64,000 nucleotides of DNA from Halorientalis litorea (lineage in GTDB: Archaea; Halobacteriota; Halobacteria; Halobacteriales; Haloarculaceae). The stretch covers positions 1,488,001 to 1,552,000 of the forward strand of contig NZ_CP095482.1 of NCBI RefSeq assembly GCF_023028225.1. Reading direction: 5' to 3'. Made by a program: the position numbers and the translations under genes. Within the stretch, counting starts at the first letter, position 1. Each line of letters starts with the position of its first letter. Shown piece by piece: positions 52,608 through 60,826 of this stretch. The notes under the pieces were generated by a model. That model was given only the letters and a program-made list of their open reading frames with translations. It was not told where the DNA came from and ran no database searches.

Positions 52608-52781
52608 ATGGTCCTCACCGCCCTCTTCGCCGTGGGTGCCCTCGGCGGCATCTTCGCGCTCGTGTACCTCGCAGCGGTCGTCTACCTGTTCGTGTTGCTC
52701 CTCGACATCAGACACAACACGAAGGAGACGGCCGAGCGACTCGACCGAATCGCGACAGCCCTCGAAAACGACGAGCAGTGA
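52608..52781 (+). CDS. Small membrane protein with charged tail, 57 aa
   Basis: MVLTALFAVGALGGIFALVY forms a membrane segment that continues through LAAVVYLFVLLLDI, followed by a polar helix ending TALENDEQ. One to two membrane helices. Same strand as the 269-aa protein with a 32-base gap. Convergent with the KaiC-like gene, three bases apart. Function unknown. Confidence 0.65.
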   Translation: MVLTALFAVGALGGIFALVYLAAVVYLFVLLLDIRHNTKETAERLDRIATALENDEQ

Positions 52782-52784
52782 CGG

Positions 52785-53363
52785 TCAGAAATCGCTCGTG
52801 ACGGTGCCGTCCGCGGAGAGTTCGACGACGCCGTCGAACAACTCGCGGTAGCCGTCGACGATTTCCTCGTCGTGGACCTCCTCGGCGAGGTGGAACAGGC
52901 CAACGGCGTCGTGTTCGCGGATGAGCGCGAGGATGTCCTCGACGGCTCCGCGTGCGCGCTCCTCGTCGGCGTAGTAAGCCATCTCCGTGACGGAGTCGAC
53001 GCTGACCCGCCGTTTGCCCTCGTGGCTCGTGAGGAACTCCCGCGTCGTCTCGACGATGCCGCTCACGTCGTCGGGGGACGAGAGGTACTTGACGTTCTCG
53101 GTGGGGCGGCGCGTGTAGCCCCGTTCGACCGAGAGCGTGTCGAGGACGACCGCCCGCTCCTCGTCGACCTCGTAATGTTCGAGTTTCTGCTCGACCTCCC
53201 GGGCGGTGGTCCGGGTGGAGACGATGAGCATGTGGTCGGTGTCGGTCGAGAGGAAATCCGTGTCGATGCGGTCCGTCTCGCCGGTACTCGGGTGGAGAAG
53301 CAGGACGCCCGTCCCCCCGGAGATGGTCTCGGGCGCGTTCTCGATGGCGAGTTCGTACTCCAT
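52785..53363 (-). CDS. Degenerate RecA/KaiC-like haloarchaeal protein, 192 aa
   Basis: Reads as a RecA-like fold but without a functional P-loop: the region ISGGTGVLLLHPSTGETDRI has the place of Walker A with no GKT. Later strands (ERAVVLDTLSVERGYTRRPT, GLFHLAEEVHDEEIVDGYRE) match the fold order. To my knowledge related haloarchaeal proteins are annotated as HTR-like or DUF7090; I am not certain of the family number. It is divergent from sufU. The ATG at 53363 is preferred over a longer frame. Confidence 0.7.
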   Translation of the reverse strand: MEYELAIENAPETISGGTGVLLLHPSTGETDRIDTDFLSTDTDHMLIVSTRTTAREVEQKLEHYEVDEERAVVLDTLSVERGYTRRPTENVKYLSSPDDVSGIVETTREFLTSHEGKRRVSVDSVTEMAYYADEERARGAVEDILALIREHDAVGLFHLAEEVHDEEIVDGYRELFDGVVELSADGTVTSDF

Positions 53364-53462
53364 ACTGCCCCAAAGCGGCGGCCCGGGCGTTAAGGTTGCG
53401 GGTCGACTCGCCACGCGTCCCTCGGAACGCTTTTGGGTCGGACGTGCCTACTACAGACAACA

Positions 53463-53891
53463 ATGGGTATCGGTGGCTCGGACATGTACCGACAGCAGAT
53501 TCTCGACCACTACAAGAACCCGCGTAACTACGGGGAAGTCGAGGACCCCACGTACACCCACGTCGGCGAGAACCCGATGTGCGGTGACACCATCGAGATG
53601 CAGGTCAAACTCGACGACGACGAGGAGACCATCGAGTACGTCGCCTTCCAAGGTGACGGCTGTGCTATCAGTCAAGCCTCGGCCTCGATGCTCTCGGAGA
53701 AGCTACAGGGGATGGCTGTCGAGGAGTTACGCGAGATGGACCGCGACGACATCGTCGACATGCTCGGCGTCGACATCTCCCCGATGCGGGTCAAGTGCGC
53801 GGTGCTGGCCGAGAAGGTGGCACAGGACGGGGCCGACATCTACTTCGGCGAGTTGGACGTCGAGAAGACGACCACCGAAGACGACGACTGA
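53463..53891 (+). CDS. sufU: SufU/NifU-like Fe-S cluster scaffold
   Basis: 142 residues. Conserved ligands C40 (NPMCGD), C67 (DGCAIS) and C112 (MRVKCAVL) with Asp42, the SufU/IscU arrangement. Begins MGIGGSDMYRQQILDHYKNP. Assembles Fe-S clusters or, in SufU-type proteins, relays sulfur from SufS. Convergent with radA; the 260-base gap holds hairpins described separately. Confidence 0.93.
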   Translation: MGIGGSDMYRQQILDHYKNPRNYGEVEDPTYTHVGENPMCGDTIEMQVKLDDDEETIEYVAFQGDGCAISQASASMLSEKLQGMAVEELREMDRDDIVDMLGVDISPMRVKCAVLAEKVAQDGADIYFGELDVEKTTTEDDD

Positions 53892-53974
53892 CCGTCCGTT
53901 TGGGATTTCTGTCGACGAGGCCGTCGCAGTCGTGCGGTCAGCGGTAGAAAGCACCAGCATCCGCGCGAGCGGAG

Positions 53975-54079
53975 CGAGACGCGACCGGAGGGAGCGTCTC
54001 GGGAGTGCGAGCAGCGACGCCGCGAGCAAGCGAGCGCGGTTCACTGCGACCGAGCGAAGCGAGGTCGCAGGTCGTTTTT
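53975..54079 (+). repeat. Two tandem 8-base stem-loops plus oligo-T downstream of sufU
   Basis: Stem 1: CGAGACGC (53975-53982) and GCGTCTCG (53994-54001), 11-base loop. Stem 2: CTGCGACC (54044-54051) and GGTCGCAG (54063-54070), also an 11-base loop. A five-T run follows at 54075-54079. The interval is filled with GCGAGC/GGAGCGAG-type repeats, known to recur between haloarchaeal genes. Probably an RNA-level terminator or stability element. Confidence 0.6.
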
Positions 54080-54081
54080 CC

Positions 54082-54148
54082 CCACGTTTTTACAAGGAGG
54101 GGTACCCCAGCGCGCAGCGCGAGGATACCCCTCCTTGTAAAAACGTGG
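54082..54148. terminator. Perfect 23-base inverted repeat between sufU and radA
   Basis: Left arm 54082-54104 starts CCACGTTTTTAC and ends GGGGTA; right arm 54126-54148 is its exact reverse complement. The 21-base spacer (54105-54125) is G+C-rich with a repeated AGCGCG unit. Each strand shows an oligo-T run (five T) at the start of its arm, near the end of each convergent gene, so it is probably a shared bidirectional terminator. The radA stop is three bases away. Confidence 0.65.
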
Positions 54149-54151
54149 TCG

Positions 54152-55189
54152 TTATTCGTCCATCAGGCCGCCTTCCTCGACGCGCATGACGCCCTCGCCG
54201 TCGGGGAGGTTCGGCGCGTCGACGAGTTTGACGATGCGCTTGTTCCCCTTGGACTTGCGGAGGTACATGCGGAACGTGGAGGTGTGTCCGAGGATGTTGC
54301 CGCCGATGGGTTGGGTCGGGTCGCCGAAGAAGGAGTCGGGGTTGGCCGCCACCTGATTGGTGACGACGACGGCGGTGTTGTTCAGGTCGCCGACGCGCAT
54401 CAGGTCGTGGAGGTGCTTGTTGAGCTTCTGCTGGCGTTCGGCGAGTTCGCCACGGCCGACGTACTCGGCGCGGAAGTGGGCGGTCAGTGAGTCGACACAG
54501 AGGAGACGGACGGGGAACTCGTCGTCTTGGCTCTCGCTGGCGAGTTCCTTCGCCTTCTCGGCGAGCAGAATCTGGTGGTTGGAGTTGAAGGCCTTGGCGA
54601 CGTGGATGTTGTCGAGTACCGCCTCGACCAGTGCCTCGACGTCTTCTTCGTTGTCGACGCTTGCCTCCTCCATCCCGAACAACTCCATCGTGTCCTGGAG
54701 TACCTCGTCGTCGTGTCCGCGGACCATCTGGTCGATACGCTCGGGACGGAAGGTGTCCTCGGAGTCGACGAAGATGGCACTGCCCTCCAGCCCCCCGTGT
54801 TCACTCGGGAGCTGGACGTTCACCGCGAGCTGGTGGGTGACCTGTGACTTCCCGGCACCGAACTCGCCGTACACTTCGGTGATGGACTGGGTTTCGACGC
54901 CGCCGCCGAGCAAGTCGTCGACTTCTTCGACGCCCCACGTGAGTTTGCCGATTTGCTCGCGGCGTTCGAGGACCTGCGCGCCAGACTCGAAGCCGCCGAT
55001 GTCGGCGGCCTCGCGGGCGGCCTGAATGATGTCGGCGGCACTGGACTCGCCGATGTCGGCCGTGTTCGAGAGTTCCCCCGGACTCGCCACCGCGATGCCC
55101 TGATACGAGTCGAACCCGTTGTCCTGTAGCTTCTCCGCTGTCGCCGGACCCACGCCCGGCAGTTCTTCGAGGTCTTCGGTTGCTGCCAT
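54152..55189 (-). CDS. radA: RadA recombinase
   Basis: 345-residue archaeal RecA/Rad51 homologue, strand exchange in homologous recombination. The N-terminal HhH is [20 protein letters not shown]. Walker A is GEFGAGKS (residues 108-115), Walker B in [20 protein letters not shown], and loop 2 region [20 protein letters not shown]. No intein is visible. TATA TTTATG at 55214-55219 gives a start at 55189 with leaderless spacing. Convergent with sufU. Confidence 0.97.
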   Translation of the reverse strand: MAATEDLEELPGVGPATAEKLQDNGFDSYQGIAVASPGELSNTADIGESSAADIIQAAREAADIGGFESGAQVLERREQIGKLTWGVEEVDDLLGGGVETQSITEVYGEFGAGKSQVTHQLAVNVQLPSEHGGLEGSAIFVDSEDTFRPERIDQMVRGHDDEVLQDTMELFGMEEASVDNEEDVEALVEAVLDNIHVAKAFNSNHQILLAEKAKELASESQDDEFPVRLLCVDSLTAHFRAEYVGRGELAERQQKLNKHLHDLMRVGDLNNTAVVVTNQVAANPDSFFGDPTQPIGGNILGHTSTFRMYLRKSKGNKRIVKLVDAPNLPDGEGVMRVEEGGLMDE

Positions 55190-55211
55190 ACCCCGGGCTT
55201 CTGCCGCCTGT

Positions 55212-55249
55212 CACATAAACCCTCGTTAACACCAAAGTGAAAGTGAAAC
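55212..55249 (-). promoter_or_regulatory. radA: radA promoter with upstream direct repeat
   Basis: TATA TTTATG at 55214-55219 lies about 27 bases before the radA ATG (55189). Further upstream, 55234-55249 reads AAAGTGAAAGTGAAAC on the plus strand, two GTGAAA copies in tandem. A damage-response operator would lie here, but this is inference. Confidence 0.5.
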
Positions 55250-55340
55250 TGTTGCCGAGCGTGTGCGTCCGCGGCGGATGGGTTGCTTCCCGGTACCTTG
55301 ACCCATGAAACTCGTTTTCGTTGACCATAATTTAATACAA

Positions 55341-55350
55341 ATTTATATAG
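55341..55350 (+). promoter_or_regulatory. TATA box of first 7TM protein
   Basis: ATTTATATAG centred about 30 bases before the ATG at 55377, in an A+T-rich 60-base block; supports a leaderless mRNA. Confidence 0.55.
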
Positions 55351-55376
55351 GATGATATGCATGTTTGTCAACACAT

Positions 55377-56039
55377 ATGGTGGAGCTGACAACGCTCACA
55401 ATTCCGCTGTGGGTTGTCGTTGTACTGGGGACGGGGCTGTTCGCACTGACCGCGCTCAACCGAGAACAGAAGGGAGCGTACTCGCTGATGGGTATCTTCG
55501 GCGGGGCCGTTCTCTGGGCTGGCGGTTACGCCGTCGAGTTGACGAACCAGATGTTCCTCGCACACGCCATCAGATTCGCCGGTGCCGGTATCGTTCCGGT
55601 CGCGATTTTCGTCATCGCGCTCCAGCTCACCGGCCGTGAGGAACTGGTGACCGCTCGGAACGTCGGCGGCATCTTCGCCGTCTTGTTCGGGTTGTTCGCA
55701 CTCATCCTCACGAACTCGATGCACGAACTCTGGGCGGTCCAGAGTACGATAACGAACGCGGCCGTCGACGGCGCGAGCATCCAGTGGGGGCCGCTGTTCT
55801 ACGTCGCCTCCACTGCCCTGATGTTGCTTGCTGTGGCCGCGTTGGGGCTGTTCGGCCAACGTGCACTCCAACAGGACACCGACTCGTTCATCACGACGCC
55901 GTCGGTGTTCGTCCTCGTCACGGCGATTCCAGTCGTCACCTATACCGTCTACCTCGTCGGGATGACCACGATCGACGCGACGCCGTTCACGTTCCTCGTC
56001 TCCGGCCTGCTGATGATATTCGCGATGTTCTACCTCTGA
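55377..56039 (+). CDS. Stand-alone 7TM sensor domain (no kinase), 220 aa
   Basis: Seven predicted helices, beginning MVELTTLTIPLWVVVVLGTG. Contains QKGAYSLMGIFGGAVLWAGG and IVPVAIFVIALQLTGREEL, like the N-terminal HisKA_7TM domain of histidine kinases such as the 48294-50012 gene. Ends at VSGLLMIFAMFYL, exactly where the 7TM domain stops in kinases; PAS, H-box and ATPase regions are absent and the following 100 bases have no kinase frame. It may pair with a separate kinase or signal by itself. Paralogue immediately downstream. Confidence 0.82.
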   Translation: MVELTTLTIPLWVVVVLGTGLFALTALNREQKGAYSLMGIFGGAVLWAGGYAVELTNQMFLAHAIRFAGAGIVPVAIFVIALQLTGREELVTARNVGGIFAVLFGLFALILTNSMHELWAVQSTITNAAVDGASIQWGPLFYVASTALMLLAVAALGLFGQRALQQDTDSFITTPSVFVLVTAIPVVTYTVYLVGMTTIDATPFTFLVSGLLMIFAMFYL

Positions 56040-56116
56040 CCGGCGACGATTCGGACGCGGATCTTACGCTTTTTCCGACGCGCAGAGCCGTGTCGCCCCC
56101 CGTTGCCGGCACATAC

Positions 56117-56128
56117 TTATATATTATA
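56117..56128 (+). promoter_or_regulatory. TATA box of second 7TM protein
   Basis: TTATATATTATA about 27 bases before the ATG at 56150; the gene therefore has its own promoter in addition to any read-through. Confidence 0.55.
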
Positions 56129-56149
56129 ACGAATTGACACCCTTCTGGG

Positions 56150-56818
56150 ATGGTGGTGGAAGTCACGCCGCTTACAGTCCCGTTGCTCGTCGTCGCCGTC
56201 GTGGGGGCCGGGTTGGCGGTACTGTCGTTGAACTACCGCGGACAGAAGGGGGCGTATCCGCTCGCCGGTGTGTTCAGCGGGGCGGCACTCTGGGCGGGTG
56301 CGTACGCGCTCGAACTGTCGAGTACGGCCGTCGACCCAGCACTCTTGTGGCTCAGACTCCGATTCGTCGGCAGTACGGTCGTCCCCGTGGCGATTTTCGT
56401 CCTCGCGCTGGAACTGACCGACCGCGACGACCTGACGCTCCAGTACGTCCTCGCGCTGTTCGCGCTCCCGTCGTTCACCGCCGTCGCCGTCTGGCGGAAC
56501 CCCGCCGGTATCTGGGCGGCGCGGTACGTCTTCGACCCCGGAGCCGTCCCGTCGGTGACCGCCGACTGGGGGCCGTGGTTCGTCGTCTACGTCAGTTACC
56601 AGTTCACGCTCGCCGTCGGGGCCATCTTCCTGTTCGCGCGGCGGGCCGTCGACCGCGAGGGGGCACGGAGCAACACCGCGTCGCTCCTCCTCGTGGCGAC
56701 GGTGCTTCCCGCCGTCGGCACCGGCCTGTACGTCGCCGGCGTCTCGGGCATCGACTACGGGGCGTTCGCCTTCCTCCCCGCGGGCCTGTTGATGTTGGTC
56801 GCGATGTTCTACCTCTGA
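56150..56818 (+). CDS. Stand-alone 7TM sensor domain paralogue, 222 aa
   Basis: Paralogue of the preceding gene: QKGAYPLAGVFSGAALWAGA and VVPVAIFVLALELTDRDDL align with it, and the ending PAGLLMLVAMFYL is nearly the same. Starts MVVEVTPLTVPLLVVAVVGA. Divergence is high in helices 4-7 (for example WGPWFVVYVSYQFTLAVGAI), so the duplication is old. No kinase domain follows; the next gene is on the other strand. Ligand or partner unknown. Confidence 0.82.
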   Translation: MVVEVTPLTVPLLVVAVVGAGLAVLSLNYRGQKGAYPLAGVFSGAALWAGAYALELSSTAVDPALLWLRLRFVGSTVVPVAIFVLALELTDRDDLTLQYVLALFALPSFTAVAVWRNPAGIWAARYVFDPGAVPSVTADWGPWFVVYVSYQFTLAVGAIFLFARRAVDREGARSNTASLLLVATVLPAVGTGLYVAGVSGIDYGAFAFLPAGLLMLVAMFYL

Positions 56819-56824
56819 GTGTCC

Positions 56825-57436
56825 TCACTCCCACGGGTGCCGACCCGCCCGCTCGGGCCAGAGCGGGTACCAGTACTCCTTGTCCCCTTCCACGTCGAGT
56901 TCCCCGTCCAGCACGCTCTCTAACTTGAACTCCGCGCCGGTATCCCGTTCGTGGTCGCCGACGGGTGCGAACGGGTAGTACGACCCGCGACGGAACGAGT
57001 ACACCCAGTAGACGGGCGTGTCGGCGTCGGGTTTCTCGAAGGCGAACAGTGCCGCGAGGAGCCGCGACCCGAACCCCTGTTCGACCAGCGTATCGGCCGC
57101 GAAGTGGACGCTCGTCACCAAATCTTCCACGTCGTCGTCCTCCAAGACGACCCAGTCGTAGCCGTGGCGGTCCCCGACGAACGCGGCGTCGGTGCCGGTC
57201 TCCTCCGCGCCCGCCGCGAGAATCGCCTCCACGTCGTCGACGGCGGCCGCGAAGTCGGTGCTGTCGACTGCGGCGAAACAGAGCGCGGCCACGCCCGCCG
57301 GTTCGTAATCGAGGTTGGCCGCCATCGTCACGTAGGCGGTACTCATCCCGAAGAGGTCCTCGGGGTCGGCGTCCCGCGTCGCGTCGGCCCCGGCCCGGAG
57401 TCCGAGTGCCGATTTCAGCCCGTCGAGCAGTCCCAT
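56825..57436 (-). CDS. pspAB: PspA-associated protein PspAB
   Basis: 203 residues. Begins MGLLDGLKSALGLRAGADAT; contains DPEDLFGMSTAYVTMAANLD and a Tyr/Trp-rich end (DKEYWYPLWPERAGRHPWE). Matches PspAB-type proteins that occur beside HtpX in archaea and bacteria (family knowledge). It follows htpX on the same strand with a 38-base gap, consistent with a membrane-stress operon. Confidence 0.85.
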   Translation of the reverse strand: MGLLDGLKSALGLRAGADATRDADPEDLFGMSTAYVTMAANLDYEPAGVAALCFAAVDSTDFAAAVDDVEAILAAGAEETGTDAAFVGDRHGYDWVVLEDDDVEDLVTSVHFAADTLVEQGFGSRLLAALFAFEKPDADTPVYWVYSFRRGSYYPFAPVGDHERDTGAEFKLESVLDGELDVEGDKEYWYPLWPERAGRHPWE

Positions 57437-57474
57437 CGTCGCTGTTTCGCGTCCGCGCTCCGTGTAGGTGTCGT

Positions 57475-58344
57475 TTACCGCTCCATCTCGCGCTCCATCG
57501 CCCGCAGTCGCTCGACCCGCCGTTCGGTCTGGGGGTGGGTCCGGGCCAACTTGCCGATGAACCCGCTCTTGATGGGGATGATGAAGAACGCGTTCATCTC
57601 GGCCTGTTCGCGCATGTCCTCCTGTGGGATCTTGTCCATCCGGCCGTCTATCTTCAGCAGCGCGCTCGCCAGCGCGGAGGGGCGGCCGGTTATCATCGCC
57701 CCGCCGCGGTCGGCCGCGAACTCGCGGTACCGCGAGAGCGCGCGGATGAGCAGGAACGAAACCACCCACACCACGAGGGAAATCAGGATGGCGACGATGA
57801 CGCCGCCCCCGCCGCGCCGGTTGCGCCCGCCGAACAGCCACCCCCAGCGGACGATGAAGAAGGCGATGGTCGAGAGAAACGACGCGATGGTCATCACCAT
57901 CACGTCCCGGTTCTTGATGTGGGCCAGTTCGTGGGCGAGCACGCCGTCGAGTTCCTCCCGGTCGAGGGTCTGTAGCAGGCCCGTCGTCACGGCGACGGCG
58001 GCGGTGTCTTTCGACCGGCCGGTGGCGAAGGCGTTGGGGACGTTCGACTCGGCGACGGCCACCGTCGGCATCGGCAGGTCGGCCTGCTGTGAGAGCCGCC
58101 GGACCGAGCGGTGGAGGTCCGGATACTCCGACTCGCTGACTTCCTTCGCACCCATGCTCCGCAGGGCGAGTTTGTCGCTGAAGAAAAACTGCGCGAGCAT
58201 GAACCCCCCCATCACGACGAGGATGGGCAGGTACCCCTCGAAGTACAGCGAGAGGACGCCGATGAACGCGACGTAGAGGACGCCGAGCAGAACCATGGTG
58301 AAGGCCATGCGGCCCCGGAGCCCCCAGTCTGTCTGCCACTCCAT
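57475..58344 (-). CDS. htpX: HtpX-like M48 membrane protease
   Basis: 289 residues. Zinc motif HELAH (H138-E139-x-x-H142) in LDGVLAHELAHIKNRDVMVM; third ligand Glu in YREFAADRGGAMITGRPSAL. About four membrane helices. The start at 58344 (MEWQTDWGLRGRMAFTMVLL) is preferred. Degrades misfolded membrane proteins; paired with PspAB downstream. Confidence 0.95.
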   Translation of the reverse strand: MEWQTDWGLRGRMAFTMVLLGVLYVAFIGVLSLYFEGYLPILVVMGGFMLAQFFFSDKLALRSMGAKEVSESEYPDLHRSVRRLSQQADLPMPTVAVAESNVPNAFATGRSKDTAAVAVTTGLLQTLDREELDGVLAHELAHIKNRDVMVMTIASFLSTIAFFIVRWGWLFGGRNRRGGGGVIVAILISLVVWVVSFLLIRALSRYREFAADRGGAMITGRPSALASALLKIDGRMDKIPQEDMREQAEMNAFFIIPIKSGFIGKLARTHPQTERRVERLRAMEREMER

Positions 58345-58427
58345 ACCTGCGATAGGGGACGGTGACAATTAAGCTCGCCGTGGTCGGAGCGGGCAACTTA
58401 ACAGCACCAGCGGTGTACCTGTCCGCA

Positions 58428-59579
58428 ATGACCGAGTCACGCGAGTTCTGCCCGCGCTGTGGCGAGGCGACGACGGGCACCGCTCGCGAACGTCCCGCCG
58501 ACGGGGACAGCGACGGACAGCCACTCCAGCGCGACCCCGACAGCGTCCTCTGTGACTCCTGTTACTTCGAGCAGTTCGACCTCGTCGACGCCCCCGACCG
58601 CATCGAAGTCCGCGTCTGCTCGCGGTGCGGGGCCGTCCACCGGGGCAACCGGTGGGTCGACGTGGGCGCGCGCGACTACACCGACATCGCAATCGAGGAG
58701 GTCAGCGAGGCCCTCGGCGTCCACGTCGACGCGACGGACGTGAACTGGGAGGTCCGGCCCGAACAGGTCGACGAGACCACCGTGAAGATGCACTGCCGGT
58801 TCACCGGGACCGTCCGCGAGACGCCCGTCGTCGAGGAGGTGCTCGTCCCCGTGAAAATCGCACAGGAGACCTGCAAACGCTGTGGTCGCATCGCCGGGGG
58901 CTCCTACGCCGCCATCGTCCAGGTTCGGGGCGACGAGCGGACCCCGAGCGACGACGAACTCGACCGCGCCGAGGAAATTGCCCGCGAGTACGTCGCCGAC
59001 CGGGAGTCGAAAGGTGACCGCGAGGCGTACATCACCGAGTCGAGTGACGTACCCGGTGGCCTCGACATGAAGATATCCACGACGCAGATGGGTGGCGGCA
59101 TCGCCGAACGCATCGTCCGACAACTCGGCGGGTCCTACACGAGTGCCGAGACGCTCGTCACCGAGGATTCGGACGGCAACGAGGTGTACCGCGTCACCTA
59201 CGCCATCCGCCTGCCCCGCTATCGCCCGGGCGAAGTCATCGACCCCGACGACGACGGGGGGCCGGTGCTGGTCCGGAGCGTCCGCGGGAACCTCAAGGGC
59301 CGCCGGCTGACCACCGGCGAGGAGTACGAGGCCGCTTTCGAGGACGGCGACGCCCCCGAAGCCCGACGGCTCGGGTCCCGAGCGGACGCCACCGAGACCA
59401 CGCTGGTCGCCGTCGAGGACGACCACGCCGTACAGGTACTCGACCCGGAGACCTACGAGGCCAAAACTGTCGCCCGCCCCGACTACCTCGACACCGACGC
59501 CGACACCGTCCCCGTCCTGAAGAGTCGCGCCGGGTTACACGTCCTCCCACCCGAAGACGAGGCGACCGACAATGTGTGA
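58428..59579 (+). CDS. 60S ribosomal export protein NMD3-like
   Basis: 383 residues. N-terminal zinc ribbons: C8/C11 (FCPRCG), C42/C45 (LCDSC) and C64/C67 (VCSRCG); a later TCKRCG. The rest matches archaeal NMD3 (VNWEVRPEQVDETTVKMHCR, GGSYTSAETLVTEDSDGNEV). In archaea it probably acts in large-subunit maturation rather than nuclear export. The next gene starts 14 bases downstream, so they may be co-expressed. Confidence 0.93.
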   Translation: MTESREFCPRCGEATTGTARERPADGDSDGQPLQRDPDSVLCDSCYFEQFDLVDAPDRIEVRVCSRCGAVHRGNRWVDVGARDYTDIAIEEVSEALGVHVDATDVNWEVRPEQVDETTVKMHCRFTGTVRETPVVEEVLVPVKIAQETCKRCGRIAGGSYAAIVQVRGDERTPSDDELDRAEEIAREYVADRESKGDREAYITESSDVPGGLDMKISTTQMGGGIAERIVRQLGGSYTSAETLVTEDSDGNEVYRVTYAIRLPRYRPGEVIDPDDDGGPVLVRSVRGNLKGRRLTTGEEYEAAFEDGDAPEARRLGSRADATETTLVAVEDDHAVQVLDPETYEAKTVARPDYLDTDADTVPVLKSRAGLHVLPPEDEATDNV

Positions 59580-59593
59580 GGGCGGAGCGACCG

Positions 59594-60652
59594 ATGTCTG
59601 AGGACGACGACTCCGCGACGCCCGCCGACCGCGACCCGCTGGACACCGCCGACAAACCCCTCGCCGCCGTCGTCGGCAAACCCCGGACCGAGGACGCGAT
59701 GGCGTCGCTCCGTGCCGAGGGCGTCTACGACGCCGACCGGCAGGTGCGGCCGTTCGGCGACGACGCGGTGGCACTCCCGGTGACGGACCCACCCGTGGAG
59801 ACGGCAGTTCGACAGGTCGTCCGGCAGGACCCGGCCCCCCGTCTGCGGACGCTCGAAGACCACCTCCGCGAGCGCGGGTGGAGCGACGACGAACTCGCGC
59901 GCGCGCCGGGGTCGTGGGCCGTCGTCGGCACCGTCGTCCTCGTCGAGATGGGCGACGCGCCCCGACCGGCAGAGGTGGGCGACGCCCTGCTCTCGCTCCA
60001 CGAGAACGCCGACACGGTCCTCGCCCGCGGCGGCATCGACGGCACACAGCGGGAACCAGACGTGACCGTCGTCGCGGGCGACGGGGACACCGAGACGGTC
60101 CACACGGAACACGGTACGCGCTACGCGCTGGACCTCGCGGCGGTGATGTTCTCGCCGGGGAACAAGGCCGAGCGCGCACGAATGGGGGACGTGACCGACG
60201 ACGGCGAACGCGTCTTCGACATGTTCGCTGGCATCGGCTACTTCACGCTCCCGATGGCGCGGGCCGGGGCGCGAGTGACGGCGGCCGAAATCAACGCCAC
60301 CTCGTTCCGCTACCTGCTGGAGAACGCGAAACTGAACGACGTTCACGACCGGGTGGACCTCTACCGTGCGGACTGCCGTGAGGTGGCCGGCGGCGTCGAG
60401 GCCGACCGCGTCGTGATGGGCTACTACGAGGCGTGGGAGTACCTCGACGCGGCCCTCGCCGCCCTCGAACCCGGGGGCGTCCTCCACATGCACGAGGCGA
60501 CGCCCGAGTCCCTCGTCTTCGAGCGTCCCGTGGAGCGACTGGAAACGGCCGTGAACGACGCGGGCCGGCGTGTCGAGATACTCGACCGTCGGCGCGTGAA
60601 GGGGTACAGCGAGGGTGTCGCCCACGTCGTCGTCGACGCCCGGGTCGACTGA
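59594..60652 (+). CDS. Trm5/Taw2-like tRNA methyl- or aminocarboxypropyl-transferase
   Basis: 352 residues, class I SAM fold. Motif I is FDMFAGIGYFTLPMARAGAR, followed by AAEINATSFRYLLENAKLND. The FAGIGYFTLP wording and EIN region resemble Tyw2/Taw2 (wyosine pathway, tRNA-Phe) more than Trm5 (FAGVGPF with DLNP). An N-terminal domain (residues ~1-180) is typical for this group. Probably modifies m1G37/wyosine derivatives; the choice between the two enzymes is not certain. Downstream of the NMD3 gene. Confidence 0.82.
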   Translation: MSEDDDSATPADRDPLDTADKPLAAVVGKPRTEDAMASLRAEGVYDADRQVRPFGDDAVALPVTDPPVETAVRQVVRQDPAPRLRTLEDHLRERGWSDDELARAPGSWAVVGTVVLVEMGDAPRPAEVGDALLSLHENADTVLARGGIDGTQREPDVTVVAGDGDTETVHTEHGTRYALDLAAVMFSPGNKAERARMGDVTDDGERVFDMFAGIGYFTLPMARAGARVTAAEINATSFRYLLENAKLNDVHDRVDLYRADCREVAGGVEADRVVMGYYEAWEYLDAALAALEPGGVLHMHEATPESLVFERPVERLETAVNDAGRRVEILDRRRVKGYSEGVAHVVVDARVD

Positions 60653-60692
60653 CGGTCGTAAACCCTAATTCCTCGTGCCGCCACGCATCGGT

Positions 60693-60776
60693 ATGGACAG
60701 ACAGCAGATTATGGCTATCGTCCTCGTCGTTCTGATGCTCGGCTCGTCGCTCGCGTACGCGGCGACCATCATCTGA
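60693..60776 (+). CDS. 27-residue membrane peptide
   Basis: ATG at 60693 encodes MDRQQIMAIVLVVLMLGSSL then AYAATII: one hydrophobic helix with a charged N-terminus. Too short for routine calls but coding-like and neatly placed between two genes on the same strand. To my impression similar tiny membrane peptides occur in other haloarchaea. Function unknown. Confidence 0.55.
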   Translation: MDRQQIMAIVLVVLMLGSSLAYAATII

Positions 60777-60826
60777 CGCCGCACGCGACCGGAACGCTTT
60801 CGCAGTCGGATACATCACGACCGAGT

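Noticed and set aside
53960-54070. Possible CRISPR-like repeat cluster
   Set aside because: The GCGAGC-type repeats are short, irregular and lack unique spacers of constant length; no cas gene is nearby.
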